This document shows, one piece after another, positions 25,813 to 33,499 of a stretch of 64,000 nucleotides of DNA. Position numbers and translations under genes: made by a program. Below the pieces are notes generated by a model, which saw only the letters and a list, made by a program, of their open reading frames with translations, made no database searches and was not told the origin of the DNA. This DNA is from Solirubrobacter taibaiensis (GTDB taxonomy: Bacteria; Actinomycetota; Thermoleophilia; Solirubrobacterales; Solirubrobacteraceae), in contig JAPDDQ010000004.1 of assembly GCA_027587225.1 (NCBI GenBank), positions 1 to 64,000 of the forward strand. The letters are read 5' to 3'. Every line of letters begins with the position of its first letter. Positions within the stretch are counted from its first letter, which is position 1.

Positions 25813-26695
25813 TCCGACCGACCCCACGGCGGCCGGTGACCAACAAGACGCCCGCGACGACCTCCTGCGCGAGCTGGTCGCGCACCTGCGCAACAACCGC
25901 ACCGAGCTGCGCCAGGACTGGGCGCGCCGGATCGGCGAGGCGCAGCTGCTCACCGCCCTGACCGAGGAGGAGATCTTCTCCGAGGCGACCTCGGTCTACG
26001 ACAACTACGTCGAGGTGCTCGAGACCGGCTCCGTCGAGGCCCTGCAGGACTACGCGCGCAACCTCTCCGAGCGGATCATCCCGCGCGGCGTCGAGACCGA
26101 CGAGGTGCTCGGCATCGTGCTCCTGCTGCGCGACGTGCTCGCGCGCTCGCTGTTCAAGAAGTACCGGGAAGACTTCAACCGCGTGCTCGACGTCTACGAG
26201 CCCGCCGCGAACCGGATCGCCAACACCGTGGCGATCAACTTCGTGACCGAGCGCGAACGCATCATCCGCCAGCAGCAAGAAGCCATCCGCGAGCTCTCCA
26301 CGCCGGTGCTGCAGGTGCGCGAGCGGCTGCTGATCCTCCCGATCATCGGCGTGCTCGACGGCCAGCGTGCCCGCCAGCTCACCGAGCAGCTGCTGCGCGG
26401 CATCCGCACCAACCGGGCCCGCGTGGTCGTGATCGACATCACCGGCGTACCCGCGATCGACTCGACGGTGGCCAACCACCTCGTGCAGACCGTCGACGCG
26501 TCACGGTTGATGGGCGCGTCGGTGATCATCACCGGCCTGTCCTCGGAGATCGCGCAGACGCTCGTCACGCTGGGCGTGGACCTCGGCAAGGTCAACGCCG
26601 TGGGCGATCTGCAGGGCGGGATCGAGGAGGCCGAGCGCCTGCTGGGCTACACCGTGATCTCCGGCGCGGTCGACAAGGCCGACGACCGCGTGTAA
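25805..26695 (+). CDS. rsbR: Stressosome sensor protein, RsbR family
   Basis: The protein is 296 aa. The N-terminal half (about 20-150) is helical and matches the non-heme-globin-like sensor region of RsbR co-antagonists. A linker helix (RERIIRQQQEAIRELSTPVL) leads to a STAS domain (about 165-285). The phosphorylatable position of RsbR proteins falls in AIDSTVANHLV. With RsbS it would form the stressosome core that traps RsbT until stress. The sensed signal cannot be read from the sequence. Confidence 0.88.
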   Translation: MADPTDPTAAGDQQDARDDLLRELVAHLRNNRTELRQDWARRIGEAQLLTALTEEEIFSEATSVYDNYVEVLETGSVEALQDYARNLSERIIPRGVETDEVLGIVLLLRDVLARSLFKKYREDFNRVLDVYEPAANRIANTVAINFVTERERIIRQQQEAIRELSTPVLQVRERLLILPIIGVLDGQRARQLTEQLLRGIRTNRARVVVIDITGVPAIDSTVANHLVQTVDASRLMGASVIITGLSSEIAQTLVTLGVDLGKVNAVGDLQGGIEEAERLLGYTVISGAVDKADDRV

Positions 26696-26861
26696 TGGTG
26701 CGCCCTCACGCGACCTCGACGGATTCCGGCGGGCCCCGCCCGCCCCTGCCGGCACCCGACGGGCACACACGTGCCACCAGCATGCTCATGCCCGCCGTTC
26801 ACCGGCAGGAACGACCGGTACAGTCGCCGGCGATCCGCCGATATCGCGATCGGACGCACTG

Positions 26862-27206
26862 ATGGCCGTCCCGATCCTCAAGCAGGGCCCGTACCTGATC
26901 GCGTCGATCCAGTCCGCGCTGACCGACACCGACGTGCTCCAGCTCCGCGACGACGTGATGGCGCAGGTCACCCGCCACCGCTCCAAGGGGATCATCGTCG
27001 ACGTCACCTCGCTCGACGTGATGGATTCGTTCGTGTCGCGGTCGCTGCAGGGCATCGCGCGGATGACCCGGCTGCGGGGCGCAGAGACCGTGATCGTCGG
27101 GATCCAGCCGGAGGTCGCGTTCGCGATGGTCCAGCTCGGGATGAGCTTCGAGGACGTCCAGACCGCGCTCGATCTCGAAGAAGGGCTCGCCCTCCTTGGC
27201 GCCTGA
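26862..27206 (+). CDS. rsbS: Stressosome scaffold STAS protein RsbS
   Basis: The protein is 114 aa and consists of a lone STAS domain: VPILKQGPYLIASI, VDVTSLDVMDSFVSRSLQGI with the phosphorylated Ser of the DSF motif, and GAETVIVGIQPEVAFAMVQ. It is the RsbS antagonist that binds RsbT in the stressosome. A 166-base gap separates it from rsbR. The gap holds a small GGCAC-ACAC-GTGCC hairpin and a possible weak promoter (TTCACC, 15 bases, TACAGT ending at 26824). It overlaps rsbT by 11 bases. Confidence 0.92.
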   Translation: MAVPILKQGPYLIASIQSALTDTDVLQLRDDVMAQVTRHRSKGIIVDVTSLDVMDSFVSRSLQGIARMTRLRGAETVIVGIQPEVAFAMVQLGMSFEDVQTALDLEEGLALLGA

Positions 27207-27612
27207 CGCGGCCGAACGGATCGCGATCGAATCCGACGCGGACGTCGTCATCGCGCGTCAGCGCGCGCGGGCGCTCGCCGTCACGCTGGACATGCCGAGC
27301 ACCGACCAGACGCTGCTCGCCACCGCGATCTCGGAGATCGCCCGCAACATCACGACCTACGCCAAGCGCGGCGAGGTCTTCATCGAGCTCGTCCGCGACG
27401 CCAACGGCCGCCGCGGCGTGAAAGTGATCGCGCGCGACCAGGGGCCCGGCATCGCCGACCTCGAACGCGCGCTGACCGACGGCTACACGACCGGCGGCGG
27501 GCTCGGACTCGGCCTCCCGGGCGCACGCCGGCTGGTCGACGAGTTCGACATCCAGACGGCGCCGGGCCAAGGCACCACGGTGACGCTGGTGAAGTGGACG
27601 CGCAGTGTCTGA
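27196..27612 (+). CDS. rsbT: Serine kinase/switch protein RsbT
   Basis: The protein is 138 aa with a TTG start within the end of rsbS. It has a GHKL ATPase fold: N box ISEIARNITTYA (catalytic Glu and Mg-binding Asn), G1 box DQGPGIAD and G2 box GGGLGLGLPGARRL. RsbT phosphorylates RsbR and RsbS, leaves the stressosome and activates RsbU-type phosphatases. A matching RsbU-like protein is the first gene of this operon. Confidence 0.93.
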   Translation: MAPDAAERIAIESDADVVIARQRARALAVTLDMPSTDQTLLATAISEIARNITTYAKRGEVFIELVRDANGRRGVKVIARDQGPGIADLERALTDGYTTGGGLGLGLPGARRLVDEFDIQTAPGQGTTVTLVKWTRSV

Positions 27613-28201
27613 GTGGCCGGCGTCGCTGGACCGAGGCTCGGCGGGCGCGCCACACGAAGGTGAGGAGCGCTCGGGGGACCTCGCGGTGTTCGTGCCGACC
27701 GCGACCGGCGTGCTGGTGGGGCTGATCGACGGGCTCGGGCACGGGCCGGAGGCCGCCGACGCGGCCGAGCGGTGCGCGGCCGTGGTGCGTCAACACGCCG
27801 AGGCGGAGGCGCAAGATCTGTTGCAGGCGTGCCACGAGGCGCTGGTGCAGACCCGCGGCGTCGTGATGACCGTCGCCTGGTTCGATCTCGAACAGGCCCG
27901 GCTGTCCTGGGCCGGCGTGGGCAACGTCGACGCCCGGCTCGTGCGCCAGGGCCCGGAGCTGCGTGAGGACGTCGCGCTGGTGTTCGGCGGCGTGCTCGGC
28001 TACCGGATGCCGAACGTGCGCCCGGCCTCGATGTCGCTGCAGCGCGGCGACCTGCTGGTGATGATCACCGACGGCATCGAGAGCGCGATCTCCCCCGGTC
28101 TCGCCGGCGGTGGCGGGGCCCAGACGATGGCCGACCGGATCTTCGCCATGCACGGCAAAGGCAGCGACGATGCCCTCGTCGTGGTCGTCAGATATCGATA
28201 G
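27605..28201 (+). CDS. rsbX: PP2C-type feedback phosphatase RsbX
   Basis: The protein is 198 aa with a GTG start overlapping the rsbT stop by 8 bases. It has a compact PP2C fold with the metal-binding pairs GLIDGLGHGPEAADAA and MITDGIES, then a KGSDDALVVVVRYR end. RsbX resets the stressosome by removing phosphate from RsbR and RsbS. It is the last gene of the operon; no RsbV, RsbW or sigma-B gene follows. Confidence 0.9.
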   Translation: MSEWPASLDRGSAGAPHEGEERSGDLAVFVPTATGVLVGLIDGLGHGPEAADAAERCAAVVRQHAEAEAQDLLQACHEALVQTRGVVMTVAWFDLEQARLSWAGVGNVDARLVRQGPELREDVALVFGGVLGYRMPNVRPASMSLQRGDLLVMITDGIESAISPGLAGGGGAQTMADRIFAMHGKGSDDALVVVVRYR

Positions 28202-28296
28202 CGAGCCCGTAACCTCAGGGAAGCCTGGGAACGCCAACGTGCCAAAACTGGCGCGTACGCGGCACATGGACATCCGAACCCGGGTTTACTGCGTAC

Positions 28297-28302
28297 TAGA
28301 TA
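28297..28302 (+). promoter_or_regulatory. -10 box TAGATA, likely leaderless start
   Basis: TAGATA ends 7 bases before ATG 28310. It favours ATG 28310 over GTG 28304 as the start of the AraC-type gene. Confidence 0.4.
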
Positions 28303-28309
28303 CGTGCCC

Positions 28310-28723
28310 ATGCAACGAGCTTCAACTATTCGCTTGCGCACCTCGCTGTTCCAGGAGGCCGCTGAGATCGTCGATCGAGAGTACGCCTCAGATCTCTCGC
28401 TCGACGACATCGCTCGCCGAGTCGCTTCGTCCCGCCGCCAGCTGCAGCGAGCGTACGCCGAGATCGGCGAGACAACGTTTCGTGACCATCTCACGCGCGT
28501 CCGGATGCAGAAGGCCGCTGAGATGCTGTCCACGCGCGCGCTGACGGTACGCGAGGTCGCGCACCGTGTCGGCTACCGCCAGCCCGCCCAGTTCGCGAAG
28601 GCGTTCCGCCGCTATCAGGGTGTTGCCCCCTCGGACTTCCGCTCCGGCGGCCGCCCCGAAATGCCGGGCCGCGCCGCCCCGACGCGCCGTTTCGAGCCGC
28701 GCCCCGCGTATCGCGCGGCATAG
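28310..28723 (+). CDS. AraC-family regulator (DNA-binding domain only)
   Basis: About 137 aa, essentially only the double HTH domain of AraC/XylS proteins (about 15-110). DLSLDDIARRVASSRRQLQR is the first HTH and LTVREVAHRVGYRQPAQFAK, then FRRYQGVAPSDFR, the second. No ligand-binding domain is present, as in SoxS/MarA-like regulators whose activity is set by their level. It sits between the stressosome operon and the A2 oxidase operon and could regulate either; this is inference. Confidence 0.85.
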   Translation: MQRASTIRLRTSLFQEAAEIVDREYASDLSLDDIARRVASSRRQLQRAYAEIGETTFRDHLTRVRMQKAAEMLSTRALTVREVAHRVGYRQPAQFAKAFRRYQGVAPSDFRSGGRPEMPGRAAPTRRFEPRPAYRAA

Positions 28724-28743
28724 TCCGAAGCGCCAATTTGTCT

Positions 28744-28761
28744 GCCGGGCGACTGCCCGGC
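28744..28761 (+). terminator. Hairpin after the AraC gene
   Basis: GCCGGGC-GACT-GCCCGGC forms a perfect 7-bp stem with a 4-base loop 20 bases after the AraC stop codon. There is no T-tract, as is usual for actinobacterial hairpin terminators. Confidence 0.5.
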
Positions 28762-28785
28762 TCCGCGTCTGACCTCGCGCTCCCA

Positions 28786-28791
28786 TAGGAT
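28786..28791 (+). promoter_or_regulatory. -10 box TAGGAT before the A2 oxidase operon
   Basis: TAGGAT ends 8 bases before ATG 28800, which fits a leaderless transcript for the caa3 operon. No -35 element is clear. Confidence 0.5.
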
Positions 28792-28799
28792 GCCGCGCG

Positions 28800-29873
28800 A
28801 TGGGGCTTGAGGAGAGAAGTCTCGCGCAGACCGGACCAACACCGGAGCGCCCGCACGCACGTGCAGACTGGAAGCAGATGCTGGGCATCGGGATCGTCGC
28901 ATCGATCCTGGGGATAGCCCTCGGCCTGCTGATTGACTGGTTCCCGGTCGCCGCCTCGGAAGAGGCGAAGCCGATCGACACGCTCTGGGATGTCCTGATC
29001 ATCGCGTCCGTTCCCGTGTTCGTCGGGGTCTCGGTCATCGTGATGTTCAGCGCCCTGAAGTTCCGGATGCGGGAAGGCGAGGAAGACCTCGACGGCCCGC
29101 CGATCCATGGCAATACACGCCTCGAGGTGATCTGGACCGCGATTCCCGCGATCCTGCTCGTGGGGCTGTGCACGTACGCCTTCATCGTCCTCGAGGACGT
29201 GGAGAAGGCGCAGGCCAACACGATGGAGGTCCGCGTCGTCGGTGAGCAGTTCGCGTGGACGTTCTTCTACGCGAACCCCAACGGCGGCGAGCAGGTCCGG
29301 GCGACGGAGCTGCACCTGCCGGTCAACCGGCCGGTCAAGTTCACGTTGCAGGCCAAGGACGTCCTCCACGACTTCTGGGTGCCGGCGTTCCGGATGAAGA
29401 AGGACGCGGTCCCGGGCATCAACGTGACGTACCGCGTCACGCCGAACCGCGAGGGCCGCTACCCGATCGTCTGCGCCGAGCTCTGCGGCCTGGGCCACTC
29501 CACGATGCGCGCCACCGCCGTCGTGGAGTCCGAGGCGAAGTTCGAGGAGTTCCTGCAGACGGCCGCGAACCCGCCCACGCCGACGCCCGCGGCCGGAGGC
29601 GAGGCGCCGGACGGCAAGCAGCTGTTCGCGTCCAACTGCGGCAGCTGCCACACGCTGGCCGACGCGGGCACGAACGGCAGCGCCGGGCCGAAGCTGGACG
29701 AGGTCCTCGGAGGCATGGACGTCGCCGCGATCCGGACCTCGATCGCCGATCCGGGTGCCGAAGTCGTCGATGGGTTCAGCAACATCATGCCCGGGGACTA
29801 CGAACAGAAGTTGGGCGCTGCGGGCGTGGATGCGCTGGCGGAGTACCTTTCGGAAGTGACCAAGGGGGGCTGA
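28800..29873 (+). CDS. ctaC: Cytochrome c oxidase subunit II with fused cytochrome c (caa3 type)
   Basis: The protein is 357 aa. Two membrane helices (about 27-50 and 60-85, then IWTAIPAILLVGLCTYAFIV) precede the cupredoxin domain with His in KDVLHDFWVP and CuA ligands in VCAELCGLGHSTM. After a Pro-rich linker (NPPTPTPAAGG) a cytochrome c domain follows, with heme motif CGSCH (about residue 281) and a distal Met in NIMPGDYEQK. The fusion delivers electrons directly to CuA, the hallmark of caa3 oxidases. The stop overlaps the next start (TGATG). Confidence 0.95.
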   Translation: MGLEERSLAQTGPTPERPHARADWKQMLGIGIVASILGIALGLLIDWFPVAASEEAKPIDTLWDVLIIASVPVFVGVSVIVMFSALKFRMREGEEDLDGPPIHGNTRLEVIWTAIPAILLVGLCTYAFIVLEDVEKAQANTMEVRVVGEQFAWTFFYANPNGGEQVRATELHLPVNRPVKFTLQAKDVLHDFWVPAFRMKKDAVPGINVTYRVTPNREGRYPIVCAELCGLGHSTMRATAVVESEAKFEEFLQTAANPPTPTPAAGGEAPDGKQLFASNCGSCHTLADAGTNGSAGPKLDEVLGGMDVAAIRTSIADPGAEVVDGFSNIMPGDYEQKLGAAGVDALAEYLSEVTKGG

Positions 29874-31795
29874 TGACGGCTCGACTGCGCGCACCAGGAC
29901 TTCCGCGGGCGGGGGTTTTCCTCGTCCTCGGGACGCTGTTCTGCTCGGCGATCATCGTCGCCGTGCGTGAGGCGTACGGGTATCCCGTCTTCCAAGACGG
30001 CGGGATCACGACGAACGCCCAGAACGCGATCCTGCTGCTCTCTCTGCTGATCGCGCCGCTGTGGTTCCTCGTCGGCCTCGGAGCGTTCGACTACTGGTTC
30101 TATTGGGCGGCGGGCAAGAAGACCCGCGCGGAGGACCACTCCAGCCACGGCGCCACGAGCTGGACGGACTACTTCCGGGTCAACACCGATCACAAGGTGA
30201 TCGGCATCCAGTACGTCGTCACCTCGTTCTTCTTCATGCTCATCGGCGGCCTGCTGGCGATGCTCGTGCGCGCGGAGCTTGCCGCGCCGGGCTCGCAGTT
30301 CGTGAACGCGAACGCGTTCAACGGGCTCTTCAGCGTGCACGCGTCGCTGATGATCTTCCTGTTCATCATCCCGGTCTTCGCCGGGCTGGCGAACTACGTC
30401 CTTCCGCTGATGATCGGCGCGCCGGACATGGCGTTCCCGCGCCTGAACGCGCTGTCGTTCTGGATGCTGCCGATCGCCGGCATCATGATGACGGCGTCGT
30501 TCTTCGCGCCGGGAGGCTCGTTCTCGACGGGTTGGACGGCCTACGCGCCGCTGAGCACCTCAGCGCCCATCGGCCAGATGTTCTTCACCATCGGCGTGCA
30601 GTTCGCGGGCGCATCCTCGATCGCGACCGCGCTGAACTTCCTGGTGACCATCATCACCATGCGCGCGCCGGGCATGTCGTTCTGGCGCATGCCGCTGCTG
30701 GTGTGGGCGAACTTCTCGACGTCGCTGCTGGTGGTCATCGCCACGCCGTTCGTCGCCGCCTCGCAGTTCTTCGTGCTCTTCGACTGGGCGCTCGGCTTCA
30801 ACTTCTTCCGCGCCGAGAAGGACGGCGACGTGCTCATGTACCAGCACGTCTTCTGGTTCTACTCGCACCCGGCGGTCTACATCATGATGTTGCCGGGCTT
30901 CGGGATCATCTCCGAAGTCCTCTCGGTCAAGTCGCGAAAACCAATCTTCGGCTACCGGATGATGGCCTTCTCGCTGTTGGCCATCGTGCTGCTCGGGTTC
31001 ACGGTGTGGGCGCACCACATGTTCGTGTCGGGCATGCAGGACTGGATCCGGATCCCGATGATGGTCACCACCGCGATCATCGCGGTGCCGACCGGCATCA
31101 AGATCTTCAGTTGGCTGGCAACGATGTGGAAGGGCGTGCTCCACCTGGACACGCCGATGCTGTGGGCACTCGGCTTCCTGACGATGTTCACGCTCGGCGG
31201 CATCTCCGGCGTGGTGCTGGCGATGGTGCCGATGGACATCTACGTCTCGGACACCTACTTCATCGTCGCCCACATCCACTACGTGCTCTATGGCGGCTCG
31301 CTGTTCACGATCTACGCCGGCGTCTACTACTGGTTCCCGAAGATGACGGGCCGGATGTTCGACGAGCGGCTCGGCAAGATCCACTTCTGGATGACGTTCG
31401 TGTCGTTCAACGCGACCTTCGGGCCGATGCACCTGATCGGCGTGAAGGGCATGCCGCGGCGGGTGGCCGACTACGCCGAGGAGTTCGCGGCGTGGAACCT
31501 GTTCATCTCGCTGAGCTCGTTCGTGCTCGGGCTCTCGACGCTGATCTTCGTCTACAACATGGTCGCCTCCTGGCGCGGCGGGCCGCGTGCCTCGGCCAAC
31601 CCGTGGCGGTCGCTCACGCTCGAGTGGCAGGTGTCCTCGCCGCCACCGATCTTCAACTTCGACCGCATCCCGACCGTCGTCGGTGGCCCGTACGAGTACG
31701 GCGTCCCCGGGCACGTGCACGGGATCTTGGAGCCGGCCGAACAGGCACGGCCAAAGCAGACAGCCGGCGCGTCGTCGGCTGAGGAAGGGGCCTAG
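29873..31795 (+). CDS. ctaD: Cytochrome c oxidase subunit I, A2 type
   Basis: The protein is 640 aa from ATG 29873, which overlaps the subunit II stop and is preceded by a GGGGGG ribosome-binding site. An extra N-terminal extension with two helices precedes the 12-helix core. Ligands: FSVHASLMIFLF, WAHHMFVSG and AHIHYVLYGG. The D-channel motif is YSHPAVYIMMLPG, with Ala where A1 enzymes have Glu. In A2 enzymes such as Rhodothermus caa3, the Tyr-Ser pair of YSHPxV takes over that role, so the protein should still pump protons. The C-terminal 30 residues are hydrophilic. Confidence 0.95.
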   Translation: MTARLRAPGLPRAGVFLVLGTLFCSAIIVAVREAYGYPVFQDGGITTNAQNAILLLSLLIAPLWFLVGLGAFDYWFYWAAGKKTRAEDHSSHGATSWTDYFRVNTDHKVIGIQYVVTSFFFMLIGGLLAMLVRAELAAPGSQFVNANAFNGLFSVHASLMIFLFIIPVFAGLANYVLPLMIGAPDMAFPRLNALSFWMLPIAGIMMTASFFAPGGSFSTGWTAYAPLSTSAPIGQMFFTIGVQFAGASSIATALNFLVTIITMRAPGMSFWRMPLLVWANFSTSLLVVIATPFVAASQFFVLFDWALGFNFFRAEKDGDVLMYQHVFWFYSHPAVYIMMLPGFGIISEVLSVKSRKPIFGYRMMAFSLLAIVLLGFTVWAHHMFVSGMQDWIRIPMMVTTAIIAVPTGIKIFSWLATMWKGVLHLDTPMLWALGFLTMFTLGGISGVVLAMVPMDIYVSDTYFIVAHIHYVLYGGSLFTIYAGVYYWFPKMTGRMFDERLGKIHFWMTFVSFNATFGPMHLIGVKGMPRRVADYAEEFAAWNLFISLSSFVLGLSTLIFVYNMVASWRGGPRASANPWRSLTLEWQVSSPPPIFNFDRIPTVVGGPYEYGVPGHVHGILEPAEQARPKQTAGASSAEEGA

Positions 31796-31797
31796 TC

Positions 31798-32628
31798 GTG
31801 CCGACGGTGCTGATCCTCGCCAACGAGACGATCGCCGGTGGGGCGCTGCTCGACCGGATCAAGGAACGCAGCGAGCAGGGGGCGCGGTTCTTCGTGGTCG
31901 TGCCGCAGACGCGTCCCCGCCACGGCAACGTGATCTACGACGACGTCGTGCGCGACTCGGCCCAGGTGCGCATGGAACTCGCCGTCGAGTACATCCGCGA
32001 CCTCGGGGCCGTCGGTGACGGCGAGGTCGGCGACACGGACCCGTTCAACGCCGCGATGGACGCGTTCCGCGCGCAGCCGATCGACGAGATCATCGTCGGC
32101 ACCAAGCCGGTCGAGTCGTCCTCGTGGGTCAAGCGGGACCTCGTCGAGCGGCTCGAGGAAGAGACGGGCGTGCCCGTCGAACACGTGATCGTCGACGTCG
32201 ACAAGGACGGCCTGCCGTTCGACGTCACGCTCGTGGTGGCCAACCTGACGAGCGCCGCGCCCGAACTGGTGGAGCGGCTGAAGTCGATCGCGGAGGAAGG
32301 CGACAAGCCGGCCCGCATCATCCTCATCGTCCCGCAGGACGGCCGGCAGGGCCATCGCGTCCGCGAGGCCCGGCAGCGCGGCCGCCGTCTGCTCGCCTCA
32401 CTCGACGACGCCGGCATCATCGCCGCGGGCATGATCGGAGACCCCGATCCCTACACGGCGATCATGAACGCCGTCCAGTACTTCTACGTGCACGACATCC
32501 TCATCTCGACGCTCCCCGGGGACACGTCGCAGTGGATCCAGGACAAGCTCGTCGATCGCGTCCGCGACGCGACGCACCTGCCCGTCGAGCACATCGAGAC
32601 CCGCGCGACCGAATCGGCGGAGGCGTAG
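31798..32628 (+). CDS. Tandem universal-stress-protein-like protein within the oxidase operon
   Basis: The protein is 276 aa with a GTG start two bases after ctaD. Two Rossmann-like halves of about 135 residues each start with VLILANETIAGGALLDRIKE and PARIILIVPQDGRQGHRVRE. The second repeats features of the first (FNAAMDAFRAQPIDEIIVGT against YTAIMNAVQYFYVHDILIST). This arrangement resembles USP-like proteins of Actinobacteria, but the ATP-binding G-x2-G-x9-G(S/T) motif is not clear. It is hydrophilic, so probably cytoplasmic. Its place between subunits I and III suggests a tie to oxidase regulation. Confidence 0.7.
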   Translation: MPTVLILANETIAGGALLDRIKERSEQGARFFVVVPQTRPRHGNVIYDDVVRDSAQVRMELAVEYIRDLGAVGDGEVGDTDPFNAAMDAFRAQPIDEIIVGTKPVESSSWVKRDLVERLEEETGVPVEHVIVDVDKDGLPFDVTLVVANLTSAAPELVERLKSIAEEGDKPARIILIVPQDGRQGHRVREARQRGRRLLASLDDAGIIAAGMIGDPDPYTAIMNAVQYFYVHDILISTLPGDTSQWIQDKLVDRVRDATHLPVEHIETRATESAEA

Positions 32629-33249
32629 GTGGCAGCTGCCGCGCACCTGGGCTCCGCCCACCACGAGGACGACCATCACCACGGGCCTCCCGAGGCCAAC
32701 CGCTCCTCGCGCGTGGACCCGGCGACCCTCGGGATGATGCTTTTCATCATCTCGGAGATCATGGTCTTCGGGGCGTTCTTCACGGCCTACTTCTTCATCC
32801 GGGTCGTGGGCGGAGCCGAGTGGCCGGCGGAAGGTGACCATCTGCCGAAGCTGATCGCGGGCTTCAACACCGCGATCCTCGTCAGCTCGTCGTTCACGCT
32901 GCACTACGCGCAGGAGGCGATCCGCAAGGACAACCGCCTGGGCCTGCAGCTCGGCATGACCGCGACGTTCCTGCTCGGCCTGACGTTCCTCTTCATCCAG
33001 ATCAACGAGTACGTCCACATCGGCTTCTCGCCGCAGGACCATGCGCAGGGCACGATCTTCTACGGCCTGACGGGCCTGCACGGCGCGCACGTCTCGATCG
33101 GCCTGATGCTGCTCGCGTTCGTCACGATCCGCGCGTTCCGCGGCCACTTCTCGTCGGGGCACCATCTGGGCATGGAAGTGCCGGGCATCTACTGGCACTT
33201 CGTCGACGTGATGTGGATCGTCGTGTACCTGACCGTCTACATCATTTGA
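32629..33249 (+). CDS. ctaE: Cytochrome c oxidase subunit III
   Basis: The protein is 206 aa with a GTG start directly after the previous stop. A His-rich N-terminus (HHEDDHHHG) is followed by five membrane helices. Family features are FIISEIMVFGAFFTAYFF, INEYVHIGFSPQD and TGLHGAHVSIGLMLL, then PGIYWHFVDVMWIVVYLTVY at the end. It stabilises subunit I and supports sustained proton pumping. It is the only subunit III gene in the window and might serve both oxidases. Confidence 0.95.
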   Translation: MAAAAHLGSAHHEDDHHHGPPEANRSSRVDPATLGMMLFIISEIMVFGAFFTAYFFIRVVGGAEWPAEGDHLPKLIAGFNTAILVSSSFTLHYAQEAIRKDNRLGLQLGMTATFLLGLTFLFIQINEYVHIGFSPQDHAQGTIFYGLTGLHGAHVSIGLMLLAFVTIRAFRGHFSSGHHLGMEVPGIYWHFVDVMWIVVYLTVYII

Positions 33250-33365
33250 GCCAAGAGCGCTTCAACCCGTTCCGCTACGAGAAAGACGCGTTCCGCGTCT
33301 TTCTCTACGTGCTGGCGGTGGCGGCCGTCGTGTTCGCGGTGACGTTGATAATCCAGGCGCTATAG
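33246..33365 (+). CDS. 39-aa single-pass membrane protein after oxidase subunit III
   Basis: From TTG 33246, overlapping the ctaE stop by four bases, a frame of 39 codons reads MSQERFNPFRYEKDAFRVF and then a hydrophobic helix (about 18-38) ending in LIIQAL at TAG 33363-33365. Overlap, length and single helix match small oxidase subunits, and it parallels the 36-aa protein of the first oxidase cluster. It is too short for family recognition. Confidence 0.65.
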   Translation: MSQERFNPFRYEKDAFRVFLYVLAVAAVVFAVTLIIQAL

Positions 33366-33499
33366 CGACACCGCCCAACATCACGCACACGCCGTCGCGG
33401 CGCGAGTTCGTCGGCCAGTTCGCAGCCCCGCTGCGGGCCTACCTGCACACGGAGACCGGAGGCGCCGGGCTGCTGCTCGCGGCGACGATCCTCGCGCTC

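Noticed and set aside
29873-31795. Loss of the HPEVY Glu in the second oxidase subunit I as a sign of inactivation
   Set aside because: The YSHPxV motif is the normal state of A2-type caa3 oxidases, where Tyr and Ser replace the Glu.
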